A stretch of 64,000 bases of DNA from an uncultured Oscillospiraceae bacterium (GCA_949295465.1 CASFKY010000053.1:1-64000), one strand, 5' to 3'; positions 43,003 through 52,246 are shown, counted from the first letter of the stretch. The notes: generated by a model from the sequence alone, not told the origin. Program-made: numbers and translations.

Positions 43003-44531
43003 CAGGCGTCCTCCTTTTCCTGCCGGGCCATGAGCGTGCCCACCTGGGCCTTGGTGGTCTTGCGGGCGTCCACCAGGCCGGTGAGTTTGCCGCCGCAGAG
43101 CACCGCGATCCGATCGCACAGCTCCAGCATCACGTCCAGGTCCTCGCCCACATAGATGACGGCCACGCCCTTTTCCTTCTGCTGGTTGAGCAGGTCATAG
43201 ATGGTATAGGAAGAATTGATGTCCAGCCCCCGCACCGGGTAGGCGGCCATCAGCACGGTGGGGGCGGCCGCGATCTCCCGGCCCACCAGCACCTTCTGCA
43301 CATTGCCGCCGCTGAGCCGGCGCACCGGGTAGTTTACCCCGGGAGTCACGATGTCCAGCTGCTCTTTCAGCCGCTGGGCCAGCTGGCGGGGAGCCTTGCG
43401 GTCGGTGAAGATTCCCTTGCCGCTGCGGTAGCTGCGCAGCATCACGTTGCCGGTCATGCCCATGCTGCCCACCAGGCCCATGCCCAGCCGGTCCTCGGGG
43501 ACAAAGCTCAGATGGATGCCCAGATCCCGGATCTGGAGAGGGGTCTTGCCCCGCAGCTCCTCGGCGGCGCCGGTGCGCACATCGTCATAGCAGATGCTGC
43601 CCTCGCTGATGGGCTGTAGCCCCGCAATGGCCTCCAGCAGCTCCTTCTGGCCGCTGCCGGCCACCCCGGCAATCCCCAGGATCTCGCCGGAAAAGACGGT
43701 GAGGCTCACCTTGTCCAGGGTGTGCACCCCTTCGGCACTCACGGCGCTCACATCCTTGAGCACCAGCCGGGGAGCCGGCGCCTTGGGCAGAGGCCGGTCC
43801 AGGTGCAAATCCACCTTCTGGCCCACCATCATCTCGGTGAGGGAGTCGGCAGTGGCCTCGGCGGTGTTCACCGTGCCCACATACTCGCCCTTGCGCAGCA
43901 CGCTCACCCGGTCCGACAGGGTCAGCACCTCGTGGAGCTTGTGGGTGATGATCACCACCGCCTTGCCGTCCGCCTTCATGTTGCGCAAAACGGCAAAGAG
44001 CTTGTCCGTCTCCTGGGGGGTGAGCACGGCGGTGGGCTCGTCCAGAATCAGGATCTGGGCCCCCCGGTAGAGCACCTTCACGATCTCCACCGTCTGCTTT
44101 TCGCTCACCGACATGTCATAGATCTTTTTGTCCGGGTCCAGCTCGAAGCCGTACCTCTGGCAGATCTCCTTCACCCGGGCTGTCACCGCCCGGATGTCGT
44201 AGCGGCCTTTTTCCTCATAGCCCAGAGCGATGTTCTCGGCGGCGGTAAACACGTTCACCAGCTTGAAATGCTGATGCACCATGCCGATGCCCAGCGCAAA
44301 GGCGTCCTTGGGGCCCCGGATTGTCACAGGTTTTCCGTCCACCAAAATCTCGCCGCTGTCCGGGTAATAGATGCCCGAGAGCATGTTCATGAGGGTGGTC
44401 TTGCCGCTGCCGTTTTCGCCCAGCAAAGAGAGGATCTCCCCCTTTTTCACGGTCAGGTTGACCCCGTTGTTGGCCACCACCTGCCCGAACCGCTTGGTCA
44501 GGTTGCGGCATTCGATCGCGTTCTGCTCCAC
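43002..44531 (-). CDS. Nucleoside/BMP ABC transporter ATPase (duplicated ABC domains)
   Basis: A 509-residue ATPase of the sugar/nucleoside type with two fused nucleotide-binding domains. The first has Walker A GENGSGKTTLMNMLSG, the signature MSVSEKQTVEIVKVL and Walker B ILILDEPTAVLTPQE. The second has a degenerate Walker A (GVAGSGQKELLEAI) and RRLSGGNVQKVLVGREI. The degenerate second site is normal for this family. It follows a strong stem-loop that separates it from the binding-protein gene. Confidence 0.94.
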   Translation of the reverse strand: MEQNAIECRNLTKRFGQVVANNGVNLTVKKGEILSLLGENGSGKTTLMNMLSGIYYPDSGEILVDGKPVTIRGPKDAFALGIGMVHQHFKLVNVFTAAENIALGYEEKGRYDIRAVTARVKEICQRYGFELDPDKKIYDMSVSEKQTVEIVKVLYRGAQILILDEPTAVLTPQETDKLFAVLRNMKADGKAVVIITHKLHEVLTLSDRVSVLRKGEYVGTVNTAEATADSLTEMMVGQKVDLHLDRPLPKAPAPRLVLKDVSAVSAEGVHTLDKVSLTVFSGEILGIAGVAGSGQKELLEAIAGLQPISEGSICYDDVRTGAAEELRGKTPLQIRDLGIHLSFVPEDRLGMGLVGSMGMTGNVMLRSYRSGKGIFTDRKAPRQLAQRLKEQLDIVTPGVNYPVRRLSGGNVQKVLVGREIAAAPTVLMAAYPVRGLDINSSYTIYDLLNQQKEKGVAVIYVGEDLDVMLELCDRIAVLCGGKLTGLVDARKTTKAQVGTLMARQEKEDA

Positions 44532-44582
44532 TGTATCATCTCCCGCCTATAGTCTGTCTCATATCATTGTCTAAACCCAAAA

Positions 44583-44632
44583 CCGGCGGGGCAGCGGCGG
44601 CCGGAACTTCCGGCTGCCGCCGGCCCCGCCGG
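44583..44632 (-). other. Large intercistronic stem-loop
   Basis: A long GC-rich imperfect hairpin (arms CCGGCGGGGC and GCCCCGCCGG, with an inner GGCCGGAA/TTCCGGCT stem) lies between the solute-binding-protein gene and the ATPase gene, followed on the minus strand by TTTTGGGTTTAG. Such elements often give partial termination or 3' protection, so the binding protein is made in excess. Confidence 0.65.
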
Positions 44633-44660
44633 CAAATCTCGCTATGTTCTGCGGGCCGGA

Positions 44661-45923
44661 TCAGACCATCTGGTTCAGCTCGGTGATGCCGTCGATGACG
44701 AAGGCAAAGGCAGGGGCGCTGGCCAGGGTGGACTCGGCAAAGGCGCCGTCCACAATGTACTCCTGACCATGGTAGAACTCATCCAGGTCCTCGGTGGCAG
44801 TGGTGGTGATGGTCTGGCCGTCCACCGTCCAGGTGGAGGTGTCGAACACCTTCAGGCTGCCGTCGATGATGGCGCTCTCCACCTCGGCCACCTTGGCCTT
44901 CACGGCCTCAATGTCCTCAAAGGCATTCTCGTTCAGATCGGTGATCCGATCGGCGCCCTCGTCGTAGCCCTGGCACCAGTCGGTGACGATGGTCTCACCG
45001 TCCAGCATGCACTGGGTGGCATAGATGTAGTAGGGAGCCCAGTTGATGGAGGCGCTGGTGAGAGCCCAGTTGGGGGCAGCCTCCAGCATGCTGATGTTGT
45101 AGCCCACGTCGGGCACGCCGGCAGCCTCACAGGCAGTGGCCGCGCCGGTGGTGTCGGCATGCTGGCTGATCAGCACGCAGCCGTCGGCAATGAGGGCCTC
45201 GGCGGTCTCCTTCTCCAGAGCCTGATCCGCCCAGGAGCCGGTGTATTTCACTTCCATGGTGGCGCTGGGGCAGACGCTGCGCACGCCCAGGAAGAAGGCG
45301 GTGTAGCCGCTCTTCACCTCAGCGTAGCTGTAGGCGCCCACATAGCCGATCTTGCAGGCGTCCTCGGTGAGGGTGCCGTCGGCGATCATCTCGTTCAGCT
45401 TCATGCCGGCCACCACGCCGGAGACGTAGCGGCTCTCAAATACCCGGGTGAAGTAGTTGTGCATGTTGGAAAGGCCGGAAGAGGCAGCCTGGTAGCCGGT
45501 GGCATGGCAGAACTGCACCTCGGGGTACTCCTCGGCAGCCTGGATCATGTAGCCCTCAAAGCCGAAGCTGTTGCCGAACACGATCTGGCAGCCCTGCTCG
45601 GCCAGGTCCACCGCGGCCTCGTAGCACTCGTCTCCCTCGGGGATGTTGTACTTGATGATGACCTGGTCATCGGTCAGGCCCAGCTCGTCCTTCATCTCCT
45701 GGATGCCGTTGATGTGGGCCAGGGAGTAGCCCTCGTTCTCGTCACCAATGAGGATGACGCCCACCTTCAAATCTTCCTTGGCGATGCCGGCAACCTGGGA
45801 AGCGGCAGTGGAAGAAGCAGTGCTGGCAGCGGTGCTGCCGGTGCTTTCGGACGAAGAGCCGGAACAGGCCGCCAGGCTGAAAGCCATTGCAGCGGACAGC
45901 GCCAGTGCAAGAATCTTTTTCAT
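44661..45923 (-). CDS. BMP family nucleoside-binding lipoprotein
   Basis: A 420-residue substrate-binding lipoprotein. The signal peptide MKKILALALSAAMAFSLAAC has lipid-attachment Cys20, followed by a Ser/Thr/Ala linker. The BMP (PnrA/Med-like) domain has KVGVILIGDENEGYSLAHIN at its start, then IVFGNSFGFEGYM, KIGYVGAYSYAEVKSGYTAF and LISQHADTTGA. It binds nucleosides or related ligands and delivers them to the permease pair downstream. It is the first gene of the operon. Confidence 0.94.
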   Translation of the reverse strand: MKKILALALSAAMAFSLAACSGSSSESTGSTAASTASSTAASQVAGIAKEDLKVGVILIGDENEGYSLAHINGIQEMKDELGLTDDQVIIKYNIPEGDECYEAAVDLAEQGCQIVFGNSFGFEGYMIQAAEEYPEVQFCHATGYQAASSGLSNMHNYFTRVFESRYVSGVVAGMKLNEMIADGTLTEDACKIGYVGAYSYAEVKSGYTAFFLGVRSVCPSATMEVKYTGSWADQALEKETAEALIADGCVLISQHADTTGAATACEAAGVPDVGYNISMLEAAPNWALTSASINWAPYYIYATQCMLDGETIVTDWCQGYDEGADRITDLNENAFEDIEAVKAKVAEVESAIIDGSLKVFDTSTWTVDGQTITTTATEDLDEFYHGQEYIVDGAFAESTLASAPAFAFVIDGITELNQMV

Positions 45924-45996
45924 TGAAGCAATTCCCTCCGTGATGTTTCTTGTGACAGATCCCGCCGGATCGCCGGCGGAAAGCGAAAAATAATTT

Positions 45997-46017
45997 GCCC
46001 CGGACGATGCCCGGGGC
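45997..46017 (-). promoter_or_regulatory. Leader hairpin of the BMP operon
   Basis: GCCCCGG / CCGGGGC with a 7-base loop about 15 bases after the predicted start of transcription. A 5'-protecting structure is the simplest reading. Confidence 0.4.
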
Positions 46018-46036
46018 GAAAGAATTTTACAGCTCT

Positions 46037-46065
46037 ATTGTACAGGAAAACCCCACCGGGGGCAA
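46037..46065 (-). promoter_or_regulatory. BMP operon promoter
   Basis: Minus strand TTGCCC (46060-46065), 17 bases, TACAAT with a preceding TG (46037-46042). Confidence 0.65.
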
Positions 46066-46167
46066 CACATATCGGTCACAGAATTGACACCAATTTTTCA
46101 CAGGCTTTTGTAGCTTTTGACCGAAATCGTCGACCTTTTTAGGGCAAAAGTATGACTTTTCCTTGTT

Positions 46168-46743
46168 TTATGCCTCGGCCGGAGCCAGGCCCAGCTCGTC
46201 CATGTGGGCCCGCATCCCCTCGATGCACAGGCCGATGACTTCCTCCAGGGGCATATCCAGCATCTCGCATCCCTGCCGGATCAGCTCCCGCTTGATCTTG
46301 GCGGCAAACTTTTTGTCCTTGAACTTTTTCTTGACGCTGGACACCTCCAGATCGCTCAGCTTGCCGGGGCGCATACGGGCGGTGGCCCCCACCAGGCCGG
46401 TAAGCTCGTCCACCGTGAAAAGGCTCTTTTCCATGGGGGTGAGGGGCTCCACATCGGTGCAGCCGCCGTACCCGTGGGCCAGAATGGCCCGGATGGCCAC
46501 CTCGTCGTCCACCCCGGCAGCCCGCAGTTCGTCGGCGGTGTGGTGCAAATGCTCCTCGGGGAACTGCTCGTAATCATAGTCGTGCAGATATCCCACTGCC
46601 TCCCAGTAGGCGGGGTCCTCCCCGAAATGCCGGGCCATGGCGCCCATGGCGGCGCTCACGCCGATGGCGTGCTCAAACAGATGCTGCTGGGTGGTGGTGG
46701 TGGCCAGAAGGGCTTTGGCCTGTTCCATGGTAAGCTGAGACAT
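46168..46743 (-). CDS. HD-domain hydrolase (191 aa)
   Basis: A small HD-superfamily metal-dependent phosphohydrolase: LFEHAIGVSAAM supplies the first His, VGYLHDYDYEQFPEEHLHHT the His-Asp pair and a further His pair, and ILAHGYGG another ligand. Similar short HD proteins in Firmicutes are annotated as HDIG hydrolases of unknown substrate. It lies 37 bases downstream of folT in the same direction, so it may belong to the THF-riboswitch transcript. AGGAGAGG precedes the ATG. Confidence 0.82.
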   Translation of the reverse strand: MSQLTMEQAKALLATTTTQQHLFEHAIGVSAAMGAMARHFGEDPAYWEAVGYLHDYDYEQFPEEHLHHTADELRAAGVDDEVAIRAILAHGYGGCTDVEPLTPMEKSLFTVDELTGLVGATARMRPGKLSDLEVSSVKKKFKDKKFAAKIKRELIRQGCEMLDMPLEEVIGLCIEGMRAHMDELGLAPAEA

Positions 46744-46780
46744 ACAAACCTCTCCTTTTCACAATGGGGCTTTCTGCCCC

Positions 46781-47401
46781 TTACAGCCAGGGGATGCGGC
46801 CGGTCTCGTTGCCGGTGGCCGGGACAAGGCCGCTTTTATACAGCGCGGGCAGCAGGATTCGGAACACCGCCGCCAGCAAGAGCACTTCTATCGGCAGCAT
46901 CAGGGTGTTTTTGAGGAGGCCGGCGGTGAAATAATAGTAGTAGCCCTTGCCGTAGAGCATGGCTTTCCAGACGCTGCCCAGCAATACGTTGATGCCGTAG
47001 TTGATCACCAGCCGCAGCACCACCAGCCGCAGGATGTTGATCCGGCGGTGAAACAAAAACAGCCCGTAGATCAGCCCCGAGAGCATGGCGGTGAGCATAT
47101 AGCCGGGGAAATAGGGGTCTCCGAAGCTGGAGACGAGAAAGCCCAATGTGTCGATGACCGCCCCGGCCAGGATGCCCACCGAGGGCCCGTAGACGCAGCA
47201 GCCCACCGAGATGACCAGAAAGCTGAACTGGATCTTGAGGGTGTTGCCCAGCAAAAAGACGGGCATTCCCTGCAGGATGATGGCCATGGCTGAGACAAGG
47301 CCTGCCAGGGCCAGCATCCGCACGCTTTTGAGCTGGGCGTTGGCCTGCCGCCAGTAGGCGGCGCCAAGGGGAAAGGCGGGTGCAAGACTGTTTTGCTGCA
47401 T
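46781..47401 (-). CDS. folT: Folate-specific ECF transporter S component
   Basis: A 206-residue membrane protein with six helices, matching the FolT family (VRMLALAGLVSAMAIILQGM; LKIQFSFLVISVGCCVYGPS; GYMLTAMLSGLIYGLFLFHR). It binds folates and docks with a shared EcfAA'T energising module encoded elsewhere. The identification is strongly supported by a tetrahydrofolate riboswitch in its leader. AAGGAGG precedes the ATG. Confidence 0.93.
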   Translation of the reverse strand: MQQNSLAPAFPLGAAYWRQANAQLKSVRMLALAGLVSAMAIILQGMPVFLLGNTLKIQFSFLVISVGCCVYGPSVGILAGAVIDTLGFLVSSFGDPYFPGYMLTAMLSGLIYGLFLFHRRINILRLVVLRLVINYGINVLLGSVWKAMLYGKGYYYYFTAGLLKNTLMLPIEVLLLAAVFRILLPALYKSGLVPATGNETGRIPWL

Positions 47402-47526
47402 AAAAACATACCTCCTTTTATGTCAGCGGTTCAGGCTGCAAAAAAGGAAGCAGAAACATGGAATGGAAGACCGGGCCCGGCGCGCAGGCCGTCCCTCTCT
47501 CCCCGTTCACCTGCACGCCTTTTGCA

Positions 47527-47633
47527 GCAGCGGGATGCAGGGCCGGCACCGCAAGTTTCCTCTCGGCTCCTTTTCGTCCGCTCCACAACTCCCCGTTGGT
47601 GCGGCACTTAACGCGCAGGCCCTTACTCTGCGA
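47527..47633 (-). ncRNA. Tetrahydrofolate (THF) riboswitch
   Basis: The minus-strand RNA shows the THF-class landmarks in order: CAGAGTA, then GCGCGTTAAGTG, GAGCGGACGAAAAGG, CCGAGAGG, and TTGCGGTGCCGGCCCTGCATCCC, corresponding to the conserved GAGUA, GCGUUAAG, CGA and GGUGCCGG-type three-way-junction elements. It starts right after the folT promoter. A downstream CTGCAAAAGG can pair with CCTTTTTTGCAG near the ribosome site, a candidate expression platform. Reduced folate should lower folT expression. Recognised by eye only. Confidence 0.88.
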
Positions 47634-47641
47634 ACAGTCCT

Positions 47642-47670
47642 ATTATAAGCCCCCTTGCGCCCGCTGGCAA
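47642..47670 (-). promoter_or_regulatory. folT promoter
   Basis: Minus strand TTGCCA (47665-47670), 17 bases, TATAAT (47642-47647), directly before the THF riboswitch. It diverges from the M3 peptidase promoter 12 bases away. Confidence 0.8.
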
Positions 47671-47682
47671 GGCCCTCTTTGT

Positions 47683-47711
47683 TTGCACGGCCCCGCCGGG
47701 GATGCTATACT
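47683..47711 (+). promoter_or_regulatory. Promoter of the M3 peptidase gene
   Basis: TTGCAC (47683-47688), 17 bases, TATACT (47706-47711). Confidence 0.75.
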
Positions 47712-47805
47712 ACCATATAAAGAGCGCACCCCTGCCGGGCCCGGGCCCGGCACCGAGGATTTTGCGGGGATTTTCCCCTTGTATTTTGATTCAGGAGGCT
47801 TTTGC

Positions 47806-49494
47806 ATGAAATTCACCGAATTTCCCTATCACCGGCCGGACGTGCCCGCCCTGCTGGCCGCCTACCGGGAACTGACCGACCGGGTTGCCCGGGCCGGGGA
47901 CGACCAGGAGCTGCTGGCTCTCTGGGAGGAACACGAAAAGCAGGACGAGGCCTACAGCCAGATGGCCCGCCTGGCCCAGATCCGCCACACCATCGACACC
48001 CGGGACGAATTCTACAACGGCGAAAATGACTTTTTTGACCAGAACAACCCGGGGGTGAGCAACGCCCAGCTCTCCTTTTACCGGGCCTGCCTGGCCAGCC
48101 CCCGCAGGGAGGCCCTGGCCCGCCGGTACGGCGAGATCCTGCTCACCATCCTGGAACTGGCGGTGCGGGGGGCCGACGACCGGGTGTTGGGGCTGATGCA
48201 GGAGGACAACGCCCTGGTGAGCCGGTACCAGAACCTGTATGCCGGCGCCCTGGTGGACTTTGAGGGCCAGAAGCTCACCCTGCCCCAGTTGGGCCCCCAC
48301 AAGCAGAGCCTGGACCGCGCCAAGCGCCGGGAGGCCTTCTGCGCCGAGGGCGAGTGGTTCGACGCCCACCGGGAGGAATTTGACGAGATCTACGATCGGA
48401 TGGTGGCCAACCGGAACGCCCAGGCCCGCACCCTGGGCTTTGAGGATTACTCCCAGCTGAGCTATCTGCGGATGGGCCGGATCGGCTACGGCCCCAAAGA
48501 GGTGGAAAGCTACCGCCGCCAGGTACTGCGGGATCTGGTACCCCTGGTGAAGCGTTTGCAGGAGCTGAAATTCCGCCGGGTGGGCCTTTCCGACCCGAAG
48601 TTCTACGATCTGCCGGTCTATTTCCGGGACGGCAACGCCCTGCCCCACGGCACCCCGGACCAGCTGCTGGAGGGCTGCCGGAAGATGTACCGGGAGCTGA
48701 GCCCCGAGACCGCCGAGTTCATCGACTTCATGTTTGACAACCAGCTCTTTGACCTGCTCACCAAGCCCGGCAAGGCCCCCGGCGGGTATATGGAGCAGAT
48801 CAGCGGCTACGCCCCCTTTGTCTTCTCCAACTGGAACGGCACCTCGGGGGATGTGGACGTGATCACCCACGAGATGGGCCACGCCTTCCAGGCCTATATG
48901 GCCCAGAAGCAGGGGCTGATCAGCGAGCTGTTCAGCCCGGGCATGGAGAGCTGCGAGATCCACAGCATGAGCATGGAGTTTCTCACCTCCCCCTGGCACC
49001 ACCTGTTCTTTGGCCCCGACACCGCCAAGTACCAGCTGGCCCACGCCGAGGACAGCGTCTTTTTCCTGCCCTATGGCAGCCTGGTGGATGAGTTCCAGCA
49101 TCTCATGTACCGCCAGCCCCACCTGACCCCCGAAGAGCGCAACCGCACCTGGCTGGAGCTGGAGCGCCGCTATCGCCCCTGGATCGACTTTGACGGCCTG
49201 CCCTTCTACGGCCGGGGCGCTGGCTGGCAGCGGCAATTGCACATCTACGAGTGCCCCTTCTATTATATCGATTACTGCCTGGCCCAGACGGTGGCCCTCC
49301 AGTTCTTCACCGCCTTCCTCCACAACCCGAAGGACGCCTGGCAGCGGTATCTGACTCTGGTGAAAAAGGGCGGTACCGAGAGCTACGCCGGACTGGTACA
49401 GTCGGCGGGCTTTGCAGTGCCCTTTGAGGACGGCAGTCTGGCCCCGGTGGCCCGGGAGGTGGCCCGCTGGATCGAGACCCACCAGCAGGTATGA
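47806..49494 (+). CDS. M3 family oligoendopeptidase
   Basis: A 562-residue cytosolic zinc oligopeptidase of the PepF/M3 family. The active site HEMGHAFQAYMAQ has His355, Glu356 and His359, with the third ligand in GMESCEIHSMSMEF. The Tyr-rich C-terminal stretch (YRPWIDFDGLPFYGRGAGWQ, then FYYIDYCLAQ) is typical of the M3B group. CAGGAGG precedes the ATG. Upstream open frame lies in the promoter and folT leader region. It cuts short peptides taken up or produced inside the cell. Confidence 0.94.
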   Translation: MKFTEFPYHRPDVPALLAAYRELTDRVARAGDDQELLALWEEHEKQDEAYSQMARLAQIRHTIDTRDEFYNGENDFFDQNNPGVSNAQLSFYRACLASPRREALARRYGEILLTILELAVRGADDRVLGLMQEDNALVSRYQNLYAGALVDFEGQKLTLPQLGPHKQSLDRAKRREAFCAEGEWFDAHREEFDEIYDRMVANRNAQARTLGFEDYSQLSYLRMGRIGYGPKEVESYRRQVLRDLVPLVKRLQELKFRRVGLSDPKFYDLPVYFRDGNALPHGTPDQLLEGCRKMYRELSPETAEFIDFMFDNQLFDLLTKPGKAPGGYMEQISGYAPFVFSNWNGTSGDVDVITHEMGHAFQAYMAQKQGLISELFSPGMESCEIHSMSMEFLTSPWHHLFFGPDTAKYQLAHAEDSVFFLPYGSLVDEFQHLMYRQPHLTPEERNRTWLELERRYRPWIDFDGLPFYGRGAGWQRQLHIYECPFYYIDYCLAQTVALQFFTAFLHNPKDAWQRYLTLVKKGGTESYAGLVQSAGFAVPFEDGSLAPVAREVARWIETHQQV

Positions 49495-49502
49495 CTTTAG
49501 AC

Positions 49503-49541
49503 AAAAAGAGACTCTTTGCCAAGGCAAAGAGTCTCTTTTTT
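49503..49541. terminator. Bidirectional terminator
   Basis: AAAAGAGACTCTTTGCC / GGCAAAGAGTCTCTTTT with a minimal loop and A/T flanks, between convergent M3 peptidase and glycosyltransferase genes. Confidence 0.9.
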
Positions 49542-49555
49542 ATGGGTTTCGGGAT

Positions 49556-50518
49556 TTATTCCTGCGGAGGACGCTCGTCCTCCTCCTCGCTGGTGGTCTT
49601 GGCGATGTAGATGGGCCGGCGCTTGACCTCCAGGTAGGTCTTGGCCAGGTACTCTCCCACCACCCCGGTGCAGAACAGCTGGACGCCGCTGCACAAAAGC
49701 AGGATGCAGATGGTGCTGGGCCAGCCGGCGGTGGGGTCCCCGAACAGGAGAGCCCGCGCCACAATGAACACGATGCCCACAAAGGCGCACAGGCAGAAGA
49801 AGAGCCCGATGAGGGCCGCCAATGCCAGGGGCGCGGTGGTGAAGCCCACGATCCCCTCGATGGAATAGAGGAAGAGCTTCCAGAAATTCCACTTGGTCTT
49901 GCCGGCCACCCGCTCCACATTCACATATTCAAACCACTTGGTGCGAAAGCCCACCCAGCTGAAGATTCCCTTGGAAAACCGATTGTATTCCCCCAGGGCC
50001 AGCACCGCGTCCACCATCTTGCGGCTCATCAGCCGGTAATCCCGGGCGCCGTCCACGATCTCGGTGTCGCTCATCTTATTGATGATCTTGTAGAACAGCC
50101 GGGCAAAAAAGCTGCGGATGGGCGGCTCCCCCTGGCGGGTGGTGCGCCGGGTGGCGGCGCAGTCGTACTCTCCGCTGAGCAATTGGTCCAGCATCTGAGG
50201 CAAAAGGCTGGGCGGGTCCTGCAAGTCTGCGTCCAGCATGGCCACATAGTCTCCCCGGGCCGCCTTGAGCCCCGCATAAATGCCCGCCTCCTTGCCAAAA
50301 TTCCGGCTGAAAGAGACAAAGCGCACCCGGGCGTCCTTTTGGTGCAGGGCCCGGGCCTCCCGGAGGGTGTTGTCCCCGCTTCCGTCGTCCACAAAGATGA
50401 ACTCAAACTCGGCGCCGTGGCTCTCCTTCATCTGGGCAGCCACCCGGGACGCCTCCCGATAAAACAGGGGCAGGGCCTCCTCCTCATTGTAGCAGGGCAC
50501 CACCAGACTGATCAGCAT
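49556..50518 (-). CDS. Family 2 glycosyltransferase with two C-terminal membrane helices (GtrB/DPM1-like)
   Basis: A 320-residue enzyme. The GT-A domain starts MLISLVVPCYNEEEALPLFY and has FVDDGSGDNT, the DxD-type MLDADLQDPP and a QGEPPIRSF region. Two helices near the C-terminus (about 235-300) anchor it. Relatives transfer sugars to undecaprenyl phosphate for wall or teichoic-acid decoration. The start with AGGAG upstream is preferred to an ATG 75 bases earlier. It is monocistronic. Confidence 0.88.
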   Translation of the reverse strand: MLISLVVPCYNEEEALPLFYREASRVAAQMKESHGAEFEFIFVDDGSGDNTLREARALHQKDARVRFVSFSRNFGKEAGIYAGLKAARGDYVAMLDADLQDPPSLLPQMLDQLLSGEYDCAATRRTTRQGEPPIRSFFARLFYKIINKMSDTEIVDGARDYRLMSRKMVDAVLALGEYNRFSKGIFSWVGFRTKWFEYVNVERVAGKTKWNFWKLFLYSIEGIVGFTTAPLALAALIGLFFCLCAFVGIVFIVARALLFGDPTAGWPSTICILLLCSGVQLFCTGVVGEYLAKTYLEVKRRPIYIAKTTSEEEDERPPQE

Positions 50519-50584
50519 ACCCCCGGCTCCTTCCTCCCCGTCCCGCATGATTTTTAGGATTCGGGACAGGCTATCTCTGTAAGT

Positions 50585-50613
50585 ATTATACAAATCCGCC
50601 GCCGGCTTGTAAA
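50585..50613 (-). promoter_or_regulatory. Glycosyltransferase promoter
   Basis: Minus strand TTTACA (50608-50613), 17 bases, TATAAT (50585-50590). Confidence 0.7.
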
Positions 50614-50655
50614 GCCGGCCCGGGGTGGCCTGCGGGCCGGAAGCAGGAGCCTTCC

Positions 50656-52233
50656 ATGACAGAATATCTTTTTTACGGCGGCCCCATCCTCACCATGGAA
50701 CGCCCCTCCGACGCGCCCGAGGCCCTGACGGTGCGGGAGGGTCGGATCCGGGCCGTGGGCACCTTTGAGGCGCTGCGGGCCCAGAGCCCGGGGGCCTGGC
50801 TGATCAACCTGAAGGGGCGGGCCCTGCTGCCCGCCTTTCTGGACTGTCACGGCCACTTTGTCCAGTATGCGGGTACCCTGGAGCGGGCCGACCTGACCGG
50901 CTGTGCCAGCCTGGAACAGCTGGCGCGGCGGATGAACAATTTCATCCGTCAAAACGGCATCCAGCCGGGCCAGACGGTGGTGGGCTTTGGCTACGACCCT
51001 GCCCGCATGGAGGGCTGCCAGCCGGACCGGGCCCTGCTGGACAGGGTGAGCCGGGTCCACCCCATCCTCCTCATCCACCGCAGCGGCCGGATGGGGGTGC
51101 TGAACAGCCTGGCTCTGGCCACACTGGGCCTGGCGGAAGACGTCCCCGACCCGCCCGGCAGCCGCTACGGCCGGGACGGGGCCGGCCGGCTCACCGGCCT
51201 GGTGGAAGGAGAGGCTTTTTGTGCCCTGAGCGGCGGCCTGGCCGACTCGCCCGGGGAACGGCAGGCACTTGAGCTTCTTCAAAAGGCCCAGCAGCTCTAT
51301 TTTTCCCAGGGGTTCACCACCGCCCAGGAGGGCTTTGCCCAAAGCTATGAGGCGGGACTGCTGCGCCGGGCCGCCGACGAGGGGCTTCTTCAGCTGGACC
51401 TGGTGGGCTATGCGGATATTCGGGGCCACGCCGACCTTCTGCCCCAAGAGCCGGCCCGGCGGCAAAGCTACCAAAATCATTTTCGGATGGGCGGCTATGC
51501 GCTCGCCTTGGACGGCACCCCCCAGGACCGGGCCGCCTGGACGAGGGAGGACTACGCCGACCAGCCCGGCTACCGGGGAACGTCCCTCCTCTCCGGGCAG
51601 GAAATCACCGGCTTGGTGGCTCTGGCCCGGGCCCGCCGGGCCCAGCTGCTCTGTCATTGCAGCGGGGACGAGGCGGCGGCCCGGTTCCTGGCGGCCCACG
51701 CAGAGCCCTCGCCCTGCCGGGACGTACTGCTGGGCGCCCAGCTGGTGCGGCCCGACCAGATGACTGCCCTGAAAAAGGCCGGCATCCTGCCCAGCTTTTT
51801 TGTGGCCCACACCCACTATTGGGCGGACAGCTGCCTGCGCTTTTTCGGCCCTGCCCGCACCCTTCTTTCCAGCCCGGCGGCCAGCGCCCGGGCGGCGGGG
51901 CTGCCCTACACCTTCCACAGCGACAGCCCGGTGCTGCCCCCCAGCGCCCCGGAGATGCTCTGGTGCGCCTGCAACCGGCGCACCGGCCGGGGCCTGGAGC
52001 TTTCCCCCGAAGAAAAGCTGCGGGCCTGGGATGCGCTGCTGGGCCTGACCCGATACGGTGCCTGGCAGTATGGGGAGGAGGCGGAAAAGGGCACCCTGAC
52101 CCCCGGCAAAAAGGCCGATCTGGTCATTCTGTCGGCCGACCCCCGCACCCTGCCCCCGGAAGAGCTGCTGGAGCTGACCGTGGAGGCCACCTTCAAGGAG
52201 GGGGTGCCGGTCTACCGGCGGGAAAAGCCCTGA
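50656..52233 (+). CDS. YtcJ-like amidohydrolase (amidohydrolase-3 family)
   Basis: A 525-residue metal-dependent hydrolase. It opens with a small beta domain (MTEYLFYGGPILTMERPSDA). The metal motif DCHGHFVQYAG follows near residue 63, with LCHCSGDEAA, PSFFVAHTHYW and TFHSDSPVLPP supplying later ligands, and a closing GTLTPGKKADLVILSADP. The YtcJ group includes amide and N-formyl hydrolases but has no general substrate. GGAG-type upstream sequence precedes the ATG. Ends in a terminator. Confidence 0.87.
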   Translation: MTEYLFYGGPILTMERPSDAPEALTVREGRIRAVGTFEALRAQSPGAWLINLKGRALLPAFLDCHGHFVQYAGTLERADLTGCASLEQLARRMNNFIRQNGIQPGQTVVGFGYDPARMEGCQPDRALLDRVSRVHPILLIHRSGRMGVLNSLALATLGLAEDVPDPPGSRYGRDGAGRLTGLVEGEAFCALSGGLADSPGERQALELLQKAQQLYFSQGFTTAQEGFAQSYEAGLLRRAADEGLLQLDLVGYADIRGHADLLPQEPARRQSYQNHFRMGGYALALDGTPQDRAAWTREDYADQPGYRGTSLLSGQEITGLVALARARRAQLLCHCSGDEAAARFLAAHAEPSPCRDVLLGAQLVRPDQMTALKKAGILPSFFVAHTHYWADSCLRFFGPARTLLSSPAASARAAGLPYTFHSDSPVLPPSAPEMLWCACNRRTGRGLELSPEEKLRAWDALLGLTRYGAWQYGEEAEKGTLTPGKKADLVILSADPRTLPPEELLELTVEATFKEGVPVYRREKP

Positions 52234-52246
52234 ACAAGCCCCAAAC

